In this document: piece by piece, positions 11,408 to 23,724 of the stretch
How the letters are laid out: each line of letters begins with the position of its first letter
How positions within the stretch are numbered: position 1 is the stretch's first letter
DNA from: Parascedosporium putredinis
Taxonomy: Eukaryota; Ascomycota; Sordariomycetes; Microascales; Microascaceae
Assembly (NCBI GenBank): GCA_949357655.1
Contig: CASHTG010000001.1
Location: 2,294,001-2,358,000 of the forward strand
DNA: 64,000 bases
Reading direction: 5' to 3'
The notes under the pieces: generated by a model
The model's input: the letters and a program-made list of their open reading frames with translations, nothing else
Told to the model about the DNA's origin: nothing
Databases searched by the model: none
Translations under genes and position numbers: made by a program

Positions 11408-12986
11408 GGTGGTAGGGTCGTCTAGTTGATCTGTGTGGATCGGTGCATCTCCCTTTCAGGTCGGCTGCTGTTGTGAGGCGGGGAAGAGGGCACAGGGAGC
11501 AGTGGAACCTAAAGATTGAGAGGTGGGGGTGAAGATGCTACTAATCAATGCGATTCGTTCCGAAAAGATGAAAATAAAGGGCGTTGAAAATGGTGGATGA
11601 GGATGCGACTCGACGTGGGTTTGCGTGCGTCTGTATTTGATGATGTGTTGGAAATAAAAGAAGGCGGATTTAATGGTTTGGGGCGGGAGGGATCAATTAC
11701 AAACGGGAGTACAAAGAGCCTGGCGCGTCGCGCTGGGGAAAAATCGTGGAAGCAGGAACAAGTCATTTGCAATCTGCGCCGCTTTGCGTGTGAGTGGGAC
11801 ACTCGAGTGACGTTGGTGGAGCTGTTTCGGCAGGTACTCCGTACAAGACACAATTTTAGTGCGAACCACGGATTGATGACATAATATCGCTTCTCAAAGG
11901 GGAAGTTTCCGACAAGTCTAGTGTCGCTGCATGGCTCGAGCATCTGCAACATACAACAAACAGTACAACAGTTGGAGGTATTCATCCACGGGTCAAATCA
12001 ATCAGTGTCGATATCAACGAATGGATTAGTTGGGGTTTCGAGAAATGGACGCTTGATCTTGGTCGACATGAAATCCTAGAGCCGGCTGCTGGCCGACTGG
12101 CTGATTTGAAGTCAACACCTTCATCCTCTCTGAGATTCAAGGAGGTGACTCTGTTACTATCCTTGGTTACAAGCCGGCTGCTTGACAGTATCGTCTCTCC
12201 TGAAATTAAATGTTCCCCGGCTCGAAGGGAGGCTGCGCGGGGTCATTTGGTGGCCGATATCAATTTAGTCAACGTTTGATGTATGGAGGCAACCCTCTTC
12301 CTTCATTTTTGTATTAGAGGCCATCCGCAAGCCCAAGCCAAGAGGCGTTTGCACATCTCATAAAACCGTACCCAACCCCAACTTCTTTGCCTGCGTCACC
12401 GCCTTAGCTCACCATCCCAACGCCATCGCGATATCGATCGAAGAACTCGCTTTGGGCAGTTTGGGCCTTATCCTCACGCTCACGCCGCTTTCCCTACCAC
12501 TCCACACGAGATTGAAAGGGAAGAAAAAGAAACATCCGCGTCTCTTAGCCCCTTTCAATCTCTCAGGGGGTTTTTTCTCTCTTCACACTTCACCGACAAG
12601 CTGCCTCAAGGAGGAGGTAGTAGAAGTCAGCGTCAACCAACCAGCTCGCGAAATCCGTAACACAGGTGAAAGGTTCGGTTGGGTCTTGGCCAGTCCAGCG
12701 AGGCCACTTTTACCGTCCAAGCCCGACAATCAAGCACTGGGCGATTGGGAGCGAGCGCCTTCGCTTTCCCTTTGTCCTTGCGAAATCTTGCCAGGTCCCG
12801 GCGTTCCCTTTTCAACAAACCCGCCATTTCTCTCTTGCCTTCAACTTTGCCTCAGTCTCTCAGGACGTTAGTAGCGACGAGGCGTTAAGAAATAGACTTA
12901 CACCCCTATTACATCGTCTCACCACCAGAAGCGACAACAAAGGAGTAGCGTAGGGGGTTTAATTGTCTAGGTAGAAGACCTACAGC
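11408..12986. other. divergent promoter spacer
   Basis: The spacer is shared by the SAP/RRM gene (minus) and the unnamed gene at 12987 (plus). It carries a GTACTCCGTAC motif at 11834-11844 that recurs in other spacers, and pyrimidine-rich stretches near 12290-12600. Open frames at 11545-11985 and 12452-12871 show no recognisable domain and low-complexity composition. Confidence 0.55.
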
Positions 12987-14094
12987 ATGTCTGCAGCTCG
13001 GGAAAGCCGCCGGGTTGACAGCCCCTCGTGAACAGGCTTTCAAAGAGCAAGACACCTAGCACAGGCAGTAGCACCCGGCAGGGTAGCAATCGAAAACGAG
13101 ATCGAGTCCTCGCAGGGAGGATACAAAAGCATAGGGGTATCAGTTCGCCAATACCTGAATCGCTCGAGGACTATGATGAGGGCTCTAGCAGACTCGACGA
13201 GGTGGAGAGGGAGCTAGAGGCGGATCGCTACGAGGAAATGATGCAAGAAAAGGAGCTCTTTCCAGGCAGCGACGCGTGGGCTCCGGACGAGGAGGAGCTG
13301 TTTCGGATCCTTTTCATGCGGCAATACAGTCCTCTCCTCCCATCACACTGGAGCCTCGATTTTCGAGGCATTCCCGTGCCAGACATATTATTTGCAACCT
13401 CGGAGGTGGATGAGCCTGTGGTCTATTCATACTCTAACCAGGACTTTCGAGGTAAGCAGCTAGCTTTTCTGGCCGAGACGTCCCCCTCCTGAAGCTACGG
13501 CAACAGACTAACAATAGCTCGGAATAGCAACCAAGGCCATCATTCGCCTGATTGACCTCTCAGCTTTAGTGAGGGCCTTTGTGCAGACGAACCAAAACCC
13601 AAAATCCCGGTTCTCATCAAAGAGAAATAGACCAGTACCTGACGTGGGCCGCGAGGGACGGCGGCTACGACGGCATTAGTATCCTGACTAACATTTTTGT
13701 GGAAATCGTCGATGTGAGCATTAGCGGTGCCGAAATCGCCACCTACATGCAGGAGCGGCTTAGGGACCTGGCTCGCTCCCATCGAAAGCGCTGGAGGATG
13801 CGCGAAAACGGAATCGAGGAGGAAGGGGAGGATGAGTTGATGCTCGAACCGCAGGATCCTCAATACGTTGTGCACCCTCCAGTGCTCTATGGCCTCTTTG
13901 TCGTCAACACGACGCTCCTTGTCCTTACGATAGACTCCACCAAAGGGGAGTTTGCGCATGTTAGCTACCAGGTAGAGGTCAACTTCAACAAGCGAAATCA
14001 AGGCGTGTGGAATGCCATCACGGTGGCAATTGTAGGATGCCAGGCTCGGAATGATACGATATGGAGGAAACAGTACTACAAGGACCTCGCTTAG
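12987..14094 (+). CDS. conserved-looking protein of unknown function
   Basis: I do not recognise a named family; the protein resembles unnamed proteins I associate with Sordariomycetes. The model is an ATG at 12987 (MSAARESRRVDSPS), exon 1 to 13451, an intron 13452-13527 with a GACTAAC branch site, and exon 2 to the TAA at 14094. Three base losses (near 13028 and two between 13530 and 13640) restore an exact 344-residue frame. The N-terminus is basic and Ser/Thr-rich. Then comes an acidic block (DEVERELEADRYEEMMQEKE), an aromatic core (FMRQYSPLLPSHWSLDFRGI, PDILFATSEVDEPVVYSY) and a C-terminal part with QYLTWAARDGGYDG, YVVHPPVLYGLFVVNTTLLVLTID and FAHVSYQVEVNFNKRNQGVWNAI. No signal peptide or membrane segment is seen. 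The strand-like, mixed polar core suggests a soluble globular domain. A protein of this regularity is unlikely to be noise, but the function is unknown. Confidence 0.7.
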
Positions 14095-15094
14095 GAAGTG
14101 TAAGGGGGCGATGCCTTGCCAAAGCGAAGGGAGCACATCGCTCCCATGGGTCGGCCACAGGCTGGGCCGCACATATTGGCAACGAGAAAACATCAATGGC
14201 CACGGGTGCTTTGATATATTTTGCGTCTTACAAATTCGATGATGTGCTTTAGTATATAGCAGGCTAGCCTCGCGGGTCCTCCTTATGTCTTGTTCAAACC
14301 TCTTCATCAACCTCATTATGCGATTGCATCTGTTTGTCGAGAGAGTCTATGCGTGTACAGAATTTAGCGTGCAGGCTTACAAGCCAGACTTTAAAACTGA
14401 GCTCCCCGGCTAAGCAAGCAGGCGAGATCATGGTACAAGTATATGGTACGCGAGGCGGTCGTGATCCCACCCTTTGGCTAGTGTAGAATGCACAAAGGCT
14501 CTCGCTTGCGTCATGACTTGTGCGGCGCAGTGATTGCGACAGCACATTTGTGAGGTGTGGGTGTACCGAATTGGCCCCCTGGTCTTCTTCCCCCAAACTC
14601 AGAGGAACGAACCCCACCTGGAGCCGCCGTGTCCGCACGTCCTGTCCATATTCTTGGCCGCGTCTTGTCGGCTCAATGGGGCGATTGGCGTTTTGCTGCT
14701 GCCTGGCCCGGCTCGCTACACTCGACTTGGATGAGTTGCAAGCGTTCGTCCATCCATCCATTCTCAAACTGGCCTGTTGGTTCTTTGATCCTTTGGCATC
14801 GAGACCTCTACAAGTATAGCAGGCCTTAAAAGAGTGCAGCTTCAGGATCAAAGGAAAGCGGGGGATAATTGCCTCGTTCCTTCCCACCTCTTTGTAACTC
14901 ACAAGGTATCACCTCCTTTCCACATAAGTACGCAGACCACCCTCATTGTCGCCGCTTCTATTTACTTTGCTTGTCACCCCAATTTCTCCTACATTAGGAT
15001 CCCACGCTTGGTTTCTTTTTTTCTTTCTATTTTTCCCCCGAATTAAGGCCATCAAAAACTACTGCGTTCAGGTGCGCATTCGCTTAGCGCAAGT
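14095..15094. other. tandem spacer
   Basis: This is the 3' flank of the unnamed gene and the promoter/leader of the membrane-protein gene at 15095. It contains a T-rich/C-rich leader with TTTCTTTTTTTC-like runs at about 15010-15040. Overlapping frames on both strands at 14294-14902 have no recognisable domain. Confidence 0.55.
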
Positions 15095-16266
15095 ATGTTC
15101 GATCACAGCGGCCGCTTTCTTGTCAAAGTTGCTGCTCCGCTCCTCAAGCGGACCATCGACGACGTCGGCGATGGCCCAGGCCAACCCCTCAGCTCCCTAA
15201 ATGGGTCTGGGGTCTCTTCCTCGTAGATTTCATCATCTTCCTTCCGATCGCCATATTTGTAAGTCTATCCCCCATTTTCCCTTGCCCAAAGCCTTGATCC
15301 TGTCTAACAACATTGGGCACAATACAGGTCGCTTACACCGTGAGCAACGTCTATCCTCTCCTCGCCATTGTCGAGGATGAGAATGCCCCGCCTGGCTATC
15401 GGCCCTTGTCCCTGGAAGACCCTGTGCCCGGTGCCGACGCCGACGCCGACGCCGAGGCTCCCCGTGCCGCCGACGTGCCCATAACCTCCAGCCTCCGTCG
15501 CACCCACGCTCTCCTCCAGTCCACCGGCGGCTGGCGCGCCTCGTTCCGTGGCATTGTCCCCTTCTTCGTTTACGGTCTCCTCTACTCCATTATCGGACAC
15601 CCACTCGCGATTGCGCTTGGCCCGATTCTTTCGCCCTTTGCCATCATCATCGCCGCCCTCGTCACCGTTCAGTTTAGCACCGTCTGGGTCCATGTTGTCC
15701 TGACGCCCTCCAGCTCTGTTTCTTGGTGGAGGCGCCTTCCTCCGTTTGCGAGCACTTTCCGTGCCGTCGCTCTCCCCACCGTCATAACGATGTTGGCGAG
15801 CGTTGCCAGCGTGTATATCCCCGCTCTCATCGGTCTGGCAGCCGGTCTTCCCTTCTTCTCCCCGGACCGCAAACCCGAGATCCCTTCCGATACCAAGACC
15901 GCCGTCATTACCGTTGTCGTCATCCTATCTACTCTCGCTTTGCAGCTTGTCTTGACCCTGCCCACACTCGCCATCCTTTTCCGTATCCAGGCTAGCCTTC
16001 TCTCTCCCGACGAGGATACCATCATCCCCTTTGATCGTTCTTTCGGCGGCCGCCTCGAGCCTGCCGTTGTCGGTGGCAAGCCTTTTGCCTCTGTACGTGA
16101 CGCCTGGGCCTCTCTTTCTCGCCCTGCTCTCAGGCGCATCATCATCGTCTTCGCCAAGGTTTACGGTGTCAACTTTGTGTTCTGGCTCGCTCTTGGGGCC
16201 TTTGTTGTTCCTCAACTGCTCCTTGGCTCTCACTTTAGCAAGGCCGCATCTGGAAGCGTCATTTGA
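15095..16266 (+). CDS. polytopic membrane protein of unknown function
   Basis: Exons are 15095-15258 and 15328-16266; one base lost near 15190 is needed to join MFDHSGRFLVKVAAPLLKRTIDDVGD to PKWVWGLFLVDFIIFLPIAIF. The corrected length is 367 residues. Hydrophobic segments are WVWGLFLVDFIIFLPIAIFV, FRGIVPFFVYGLLYSIIGHP, IALGPILSPFAIIIAALVTV, ALPTVITMLASVASVYIPAL, AVITVVVILSTLALQLVLT and VNFVFWLALGAFVVPQLLLG, so about six membrane spans. A short ADADADAE run follows the first span. Similar fungal proteins carry the database label 'ubiquitin carrier/conjugating protein', but no UBC fold or catalytic Cys motif is visible, so I do not use that name. Location and substrate are unknown. Confidence 0.8.
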
Positions 16267-17348
16267 GCCCAGGCATGTAATAACGCGAGCAGAATATGCT
16301 CGGTGTGAAATATCTACGGACCTCGTCGACGACTCCGTTCAGGCTTGGTGCCTCGTAACCCGCGGTTGACTTCCAACCCGCAGGAATCAATCTGCAGATA
16401 GCATCTGGAAGGGTGCGTGGTGTGTAGCAGAAAGAGATCTATGCGTTTTCCTTATCCGTCTTTAGTTTATGTCGCTGTCGCTCTACTCTGAGCCTGTAGA
16501 GGCCTCACGCAAATCTCTGCTCATCAAGTCCTCGTCCTTCATTTTCCTATGTTTGGCCTGAACTGTTCTCCTGTTTCCATTGGCAAAGAAACTTTATTTT
16601 ACCTTTTTAAATAATAATACAAGATCTAGTGCTTCTTGAAATGCTTCTCCTCCTATAGCTTCAGTCACACTGACTCTAGCTGAGAGAAACCTGCTTAACA
16701 ATCAGCAATCGACCCATCCATAGACCCGTCGTCGTAAATCTCGAAGCACTAGCCTGTAGACTTGACTACTTTCTCGCCATTCAAAATTTTAGGTTTACAA
16801 GGTTTGGAAACTACCTCGCGGCGGGCGCATTGGAAACGGTAGTCGACGTCCGTGACGGGCACCTAAGCACGTGAGTATGTCTGCTACTACATGGCGAATA
16901 ACACAGCATATAAATTGTATGTAGATTGTGTGAGGTCTGTATATGAGCCTTTCATTCAGCCTTCCTACCCTCCTAAAAGCCTACTCCGTACTCCCCACCC
17001 ATGCATATCTGTTTATAACAAGCTGTAATCTTCTCCATCAGAGGGAGAAGGAGAGGGAAGTAGGGGAAGAGAAACACTCGCGTTCCACAACAATGGGGTT
17101 TGTGTAGAGACGAGGGAGAGAGGTGGGTTTAATTTAGACAGATGGATAGGTAGAAGACAAAAGAAAAAAGAAACAAAAAGGGAGGAGGGGGAGAGGGTTG
17201 CGCCGCTGGGGAGAATGAAATAAAAATAAAAATAAAAGGAAAATAACGAATCATAAGGAAATCCTCAAATCAAGAGTCCTTATACTGAGTCGCTCCCCTT
17301 TATGTTCTTGCCGCTTTCTATCCTATGTAAACGGGCATGACGAGGCAT
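16267..17348. other. convergent 3' spacer
   Basis: The spacer lies between facing stops of the membrane protein and kinesin genes. It carries an A/T-rich patch (ATAAAAATAAAA at about 17221-17238), a CTCCGTAC-type motif at 16982-16991 and a CACGTG near 16868. No gene is seen. Confidence 0.6.
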
Positions 17349-20300
17349 CTAAGACTTTTGGAAGAACCAGCTCGATCGCTTGTTGGTGGCTCCCTCGCTC
17401 TGGAGGGAGGAAATGGCAGGGTTCGTGGGGCCATCGCCTTGTCCGCCTCCACGAAGGGGCTTGGCGATCCTACTGCCCGCATTGGCAAAGCTGAAGCCGC
17501 CAATACCTCCGGTAGGGAATTGAGGCCTCGCGTGCTACCGGCCTTGGCGGCTTCGAGCCTCTCCTTGACGGCGGCGAGCTGCACCTCGAATCTGCAAAGG
17601 TAGTCAATATCAGTTGTTCCACATTGGGGACGGGTGGGGGTTGGGGTGCTGTATTCGTACCTTTGGCTAGCGGCTGCCATCTTCTCCTGGCTGTCTTGCA
17701 GCAGACCTTCGAGGCTCTGGATACGCTCGTTACGGGCGATGAGCTTCCTCTCCGCAATGGCAACCTCTTTCTTCAGGGCCGAGTTTTGCTCCACAAGCTG
17801 GCGCTGTACTTGGGTGAGCTGCTCGAGGTTCCTCTCGAGGAACGCCATCTTCTTCTGCTGAGCGCGGCTATTGGACGAACGCAGGACATTGTTGTACTGC
17901 TCCCTGGTTTCGTCGAGGGAGATCTCAAGCTCCACCACGCGCTCGCAGCGGTTCTGCAGGTCGCGCATGAGGTTCTTCTTCATGGCGTCGAATTCGGCCA
18001 TCTGTTGCTGCACCGTCTTTCCATTGGGCATGGCAGTGGAGCTGCCCGACGCGACGCGCTTTTGTAGGTCTTCGACGAGTGTACCCATACGCTCAATCTC
18101 GGCGGTCTTCTCTGCTACCTCGACCTTGAGGTCGTCGACGAGCTTGGTCTGGAGCTCCTGCTTGTTCGAGTAAGCTGTCTCTAGGCGGGCCTTGATCTCC
18201 TCCGTGTCGGCCTCGCCGAGGTTCCGCTCTAGAAGCTCCTCATACTCGCTCTGGAGAATCTGGAGCCGCTCTTCGAGCTCTTGTCTCCTGCGAGCCTCGG
18301 CAGCGTTGGGGGCGGTGCCAAAGGTCGACAGCTCAGCCTGTCGAACGATGCCCTGGGTTTCTACTAGTCGTTGACGGATGTCCGCAAATTCTTCGGGGGA
18401 TGGGATCGCCGGTAGTGCTGTGCTCCAAGAGAGCATCGAGCTGCTTGATGGCATCGGCAATCGACTTCTCCTTGTCACTGAAGACATCAGAGCCTAGATC
18501 GAAGCCGGCCATCATCTTGGCCATCTTCTCCGCCTTCCGCTTTTCCTTCTCGTCGAGAACGGCACTAGACTCCTTTACGCTCATCTTGACGTCGAGAAGC
18601 TGTTGCTTGACCTCGTCGAGTTCGCCCGTGAGCTCAGCATTCTGCTCCCTCAAGGCATCCATGGAGATCTGAGCCTCCTTGCCCTCAAAGGTCAGGCGCT
18701 CGAACTGCATCTTGAACTCGTTCACGTCAGTGGTAAGTCGCTCATTCTCCTTGCCAATCTTGCTGTCGTGCTCTTTCAAGTACGTCATCTCTTCTCTAGT
18801 CTCCTTGAGCTGCCTCTCAGCATTCGTAACTTGGGACTCCTTCTCGGCTAGTTGATCTTGCAGCTCGTTTTCGCGGCGCAAGAATTCTTCGCGTTCGTCC
18901 TTGTCCAGCGGGATGCCCGGGGTGGAGGATCGCTCCAGGCTGGGGGTCTCTGCTCGCGTCTCCGCCACCAACCTAGACGGCGTAGACGGCCGAGTGTCCC
19001 GAGGCGGTGCCTTAGCCACCCCGGTACCGTCAGCGGACATGGAAGGTACCCACCGATCCTTGGGACGCTCTCGCCGGCGCGCCACAATTGCACTTCGCCC
19101 TCGAGACTGGAGATGTAGTTTTCGAATGTCGTGACCTGGGTCTGGGCTTTTCGTAGGAGTGCCTTGAGCTCCGCAGGACTGAGTTCGGCGTTGACCTTGG
19201 CCTTGTTCTTGATAGCTTTCGCTCTCATACCAAAACGAAGAGTGCTAAGAGTTTCCATGTCGTTGTAACTGCTAGGAGAACAATTGATGATGAGCGTCGT
19301 TCGACTGTTACCACCGAGGGACTCTTGCAGGATACGAGTCAGCTTGGAGTCTCGGTAAGGGACGTAGGATGATTTGCCATCGGTCAAGGCGTTGATGACC
19401 ATGCCCAACGCGCTCAAACTCTTGTTGATCTTCTTGGCCTCCTCCAGCGTCTGACCACTGGCGCCGGTCTTGCCGACCTTTTCGCTACCAGCTAGATCGA
19501 CCAAGAATAGCTGGCCGCTCTTTGATGACCCCGTCTCCACATGTTTCTGCGAGATTGTGATTACGAAAATGGAATGAGAACGGGATGACTCCTGGTTCAT
19601 GTTGGTAGCTGCGACGGCTCTCGCATTACCTCCCCTCCGCATGACTTCCATAACCTCCTGCACGCTGGAGACGTAGATCTCAAGAAGGCCCTTTACGTAT
19701 ACGCCGCGGTTCTTCTCTTCGTGGATTGGAAGGTTGTCGTTCTGGGGGCCAGGAGATCGCGAATCTTCTCCATGTAAATTTCCATGTAGCTGACGCGGAC
19801 GGTATATTCGATCGTCGATGGACTGGACATGATACTAGCAAAGATCTGGTCCACGATACGGGGAATAACACCACGGTTGGCTTCATCGTCTATGCTTGTA
19901 CCCATCATCGTGTATGATTTACCCGCACCAGTCTGGCCGTAGGCGAAGACGGTTCCATTGTAGCCATTTAGGATATCGTCGACGGTGGGGCGGATCGAGA
20001 AGTCAAAGATGTCGGCTTGTTTACATGACATATCAAATACACGATCGAATGTGAACGTGCCCTGGGCATCTCTGGACTAAAGGAAACGGGTTCGGAACGC
20101 GAACCCCTAGCGTTAGCAGACAAGATATCGTCTCATTGTGATTGTCAATAACCATGGCCGCAGGGGAGGGGTAGAGGCTGGAGCCAGAGCCCCCCTTCCC
20201 CTTTCTCCTTTCCCCCTCACGATATCCGCCACGAGGTAGGGCGCGACGCAGGAGAAGGAGGGCGGTGCGGGGAGGGCGGCATGATGGCAAGCAAGGCCAG

Positions 20301-20463
20301 CAAGGGCTGGAAAATGACGTAAATGATGGTGGTAGCTACATACTTCTAAAACACAGGTATCATCACCTTGAAAGGCGACAATCGGCTTGCCGCCCGAGTC
20401 CAACTCGATCCTGTTTTGAGGTCGGAATCGGGCGACGACCTTGATGCTGTTTGCTCCCGACAT
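17349..20463 (-). CDS. conventional kinesin heavy chain (kinesin-1)
   Basis: A plus-end microtubule motor for vesicle and organelle transport in hyphae. Exons are 20344-20463, 17661-20076 and 17349-17591. The motor domain (about residues 1-330) starts MSGANSIKVVARFRPQNRIE and has the P-loop GQTGAGKSYTM, switch I NQESSRSHSIF, switch II DLAGSEKVGKTGA and YVPYRDSKLTRILQ. Long heptad-rich coiled coils follow (ENELQDQLAEKESQVTNAER and later blocks). The tail has FEVQLAAVKERLEAAKAGST, the cargo-binding coil conserved in fungal kinesin-1, and ends SSWFFQKS, very like Neurospora kinesin. Five single-base losses (near 19750, 19065, two near 18400, one near 17508) are needed; the corrected protein is 927 residues, matching the fungal family. 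There is no light-chain-binding signature, as expected for fungi. Confidence 0.95.
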
Positions 20464-23007
20464 GCTGGGCGGTGATCTCTAGTGCGGACAGGGTGCCTGT
20501 GTCTGCCGTGATAGGCTGGTCAAGTGTGCGGCCAGAGGCGAGCAAAGCAAGTCGTTAGACCTAGGGCATGCGGTGAGGTAATAGGCGGGGAGGGGAGGGA
20601 CAAAAAAGAAGAGTTGTAGGTTATCGGATGTCGCGACGAAAAACCGCCCGGAGGGCTTGCGCGAGATTAGTCGGGCTTAATGGCTTTGGTGGGAGGGGCT
20701 GTTTTGTTGCTTCGATGGTCAAGACGGTAAAGAGGGCGTGCCGACCGATGGGGTGGTGCCCACAACTGAGAGTAGATCAATGCGGCACCAGCCAACAGGG
20801 CCTGCTTCGGTTGGCAGTGACGAGGCGCCCCAAAAGTCTGGACCAAGCGTGGGCTGCGTTTAGGAGGTACTTAGCCCGGTCGGCACTCAAATCGACGATG
20901 GTAGGAAGGGGGAACAAATTCAATGTCAATTTCGCATGCACAGTCGCAGGCCCCCATGGACAAAATAGACGGCGTGAAGGAGAGGGAATGGCAAAGATGA
21001 AGGCGGCCCCGGTTTGGAAAGGAAAATCAACGACACAGACGTTGCGCGGGACTGGAAATTCAGCAAAGGCCGAAGGAAGTGGAGGAAGGTACAAAATGGG
21101 TGCCTGAGAGATGACGCGACAGGGGAAACAAACTTTGGTTGATGCGTGAACGGAGCATGGCTCCATCCTGAAGGAGGCTGAATTGAATTGATTCGGAGCA
21201 TGGCCGGGCCTATCTACGGGATGTATCTTCTCCTACATTACACAGCTAGATGATACCTCATCACGAGGGAGAGTTTCAGCAATGAGGGTTATTAGAGGGG
21301 TTCACACCAGGGCGCCTCGTTGATGAATGTTTCACCCACTGGAAGAGCCCAGCGCCGGAAGAAGAGAAGAAAATGGCCGCACGAATACCAGCCAATGGTC
21401 TACGAGCTGACAAACAACATTGAAGAAGATCAACTGATTCTGAGCACTGTAGTCCAGTCCGTTCCAGCCCCTGGTCTTGGGACTCAACATCAATAGTACT
21501 ATCGATCACTGCTCCCGCTCTTATCAACAGGACCAGACCCTGCCTGCATAAAGTCCGGAGAGACAGCGTCAATGAAGCAATGCTTGAGACGTTTGCGAGC
21601 TGCACCAATTCTTTTATTAGTGTACATGTGAATATTAGTAGATGAAAATTCCGGCCTTCGTCAATGCCTGGCACCGGGCTTTATCGGCTCTTTTGCCTTG
21701 CAATATTTCCTTTTGATTGCTTCGTTCCCTCATCAATGCTGACTCTTTTCTTTTCTTTTTTTCTTCTTTTTCTTTTCTTTTCGGTTCGGGATCCAAACTT
21801 ACGGATAGGAGCGGAGCAGAGTCATACCCTTTCGGGAGTGACCCTGTTATCGATAGCACAGCAATGTAGCCCTCTCAACGCCGATCGGGTCTCGGCGAGA
21901 TCAGCGTATCCCTTCTAGTCACGGTGCTTTTCTTCTTCCAGTTCTCAAGATAGCTTAGCCATGGCCTTGTTCCCTTTTACAATCGAGCGAAGCTGGGTCA
22001 GCGCAAAAGAAGCAACATGCCCGGGATACAATTATATGGCAAGGCATCCGTCAAATGGCTCACAAATGACATGTTCGAACCACCGAGCCGGGGCCGGTTA
22101 GCACTTGGGCTCAGTGTCCACACTGATACCCCAGCATCTTCATCAGACTATTGATGGGAGGAATAGCATATTCTCCATCTTCTACTGATGGGTCTGCTAA
22201 CAACACGGAAGAGGTGCTGTGCTACAAAATAAGTATGGTGAAAGGCACTAAAAGAGTACGCGCGAGGTAAATTGATAACTATGGGGTTGAAGCAAGCGAG
22301 CATTCCGTTTTCGTGTTTTATTTTAAAGAGAGAAAAAAAGAAAAAGACAGCTTTAAGAGCTAAACCCTTCACTCATAATATGCACGGCAACTTGAAAAAA
22401 TAGACAGAGAGAGAGAGAGCGTGTGTGAGCGACAGAGAAACCGCGTCAAGGAGAGGAGCGAGAGAGAGAGGAAGATGAAAAAAAGTATATATGGTATACC
22501 GAACGCTATGTAAATGCAAGATTACAATTCAATTTCCGTCGCCTTACCTCTGAACTCCGATTAGGAAATAAAGGTTCATGGTGGGTGCGGTGGTGAAAGA
22601 GTGACTGCAAAAAGGCGCGCACATTCGAGATAGACGCGCTTGTGCCAAAGAGCCTCGAAAAGTTGATGCATGGGCCAGGGAGCAACCGATGGCCGCGCAA
22701 ACACACACAGCGCCGACAGTCGACTGTGGTAGAAAAATAAACGCCTCGTTGCCCATACTGATCCAAACAAGGGACTGCCATGAACGCCGCATGTATCTCG
22801 TCGCGTCTTCGTATCGTACCGGAGGCGAACCGACATCTAGTTGAATACGGCAGCTCCATTCACAACAAACCATCCCATGTGGTGCGGCTTCGGCGCCGAC
22901 TTGGTAGCGGCGCAGTGTGCCAGCCATAGATGTTAATCGACAGGCGGGGATTTCATCGTTGCCAGTTGCAAACGAGTCTGCGCAATGGCAAATCTACCGT
23001 CGGTGGT
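20464..23007. other. spacer between kinesin and RAD6 (2.5 kb)
   Basis: The stretch comprises the kinesin promoter side and the RAD6 3' side. It includes a pyrimidine tract of TTCTTTT units at about 21747-21783 and a (GA)-rich patch around 22405-22470. Open frames on both strands (for example 20628-21107) lack domain features and codon bias. I see no gene. Confidence 0.55.
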
Positions 23008-23724
23008 TTACTCCTCCCAAGACTTCTCTACCGTCTCGCGGACGCGCTTTTCATACTCTTTTTGATTCTCCCGGTACAAGTTTGAGGCCTCAACGTTCGC
23101 TGGAGAGCCAGTGTTTGGATCGTTAAGCAAACTACGAAGAAAAGAAGATGCGTTAGCCCTGCGCAGGAACACCCCGGATAAAGCCCTTGTTTAATGCATT
23201 GGGGGGGACACGTACCTCTGGATACTCGTGAGAACGGCGGCAACATCGTATGTCGGGCTCCATCTGTTTTGCAATATATCGAGGCACAACTCGCCTGTAG
23301 CATACACGTTGGGATGGAACATTTGGCTGATGAACTTGACAGCAGGAGGCTTATTAGGGTACTGCTCTTCAAATTGCATCACAAGCCTGAATGTTCCATC
23401 CTCAAATGGCGTGTCCGCGGGTCCGATGATGACGGCGTTCCTAATCCGAGATTAGCGATCGGTTTTCGGGGCACGATATGGCCTCAGCCAGTGTGGCATA
23501 CCAAGTCATGACATTGTCAGGCACGGGAGAGGCGGAAACTCCAGTTGGGGGATCGGTTTGCATGCGCTAAGAAGAGGATAAAAAGATACATTAGCAAGAG
23601 AGCGTAGAGAGCGTGGAGAGAATGATGGTGATGGAAAAGCCTGGGCAGGCAAAAGATGGAGAGAAAAGTTGGGCTCACGCACTTTGAAGTCGCGCATCAG
23701 GCGGCGTCGGGCTGCTGTAGACAT
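23008..23724 (-). CDS. RAD6: ubiquitin-conjugating enzyme E2 Rad6/Ubc2
   Basis: Rad6 transfers ubiquitin to PCNA (with Rad18), histone H2B (with Bre1) and N-degron substrates (with Ubr1). Four exons (23683-23724, 23502-23566, 23216-23440, 23008-23131) give exactly 151 residues with no frame error. The protein opens MSTAARRRLMRDFK, has the conserved HPN motif in MFHPNVYATGELCLDILQNRW with the catalytic Cys in ELCLDIL, then WSPTYDVAAVLTSIQSLLND and ends ENQKEYEKRVRETVEKSWEE. The long acidic tail of budding yeast Rad6 is absent, as in most filamentous fungi and animals. The start is fixed by the conserved N-terminus, which is needed for Ubr1/Rad18 contacts. Confidence 0.97.

Noticed and set aside
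15095..16266. The label 'ubiquitin carrier protein' sometimes attached to this membrane-protein type
   Set aside because: No UBC fold, HPN motif or catalytic Cys context is visible; the sequence is a multi-span membrane protein.
20628..21107. 159-codon plus-strand frame upstream of kinesin
   Set aside because: It has random composition with no domain, and lies opposite the kinesin promoter; no supporting splice sites or neighbours.
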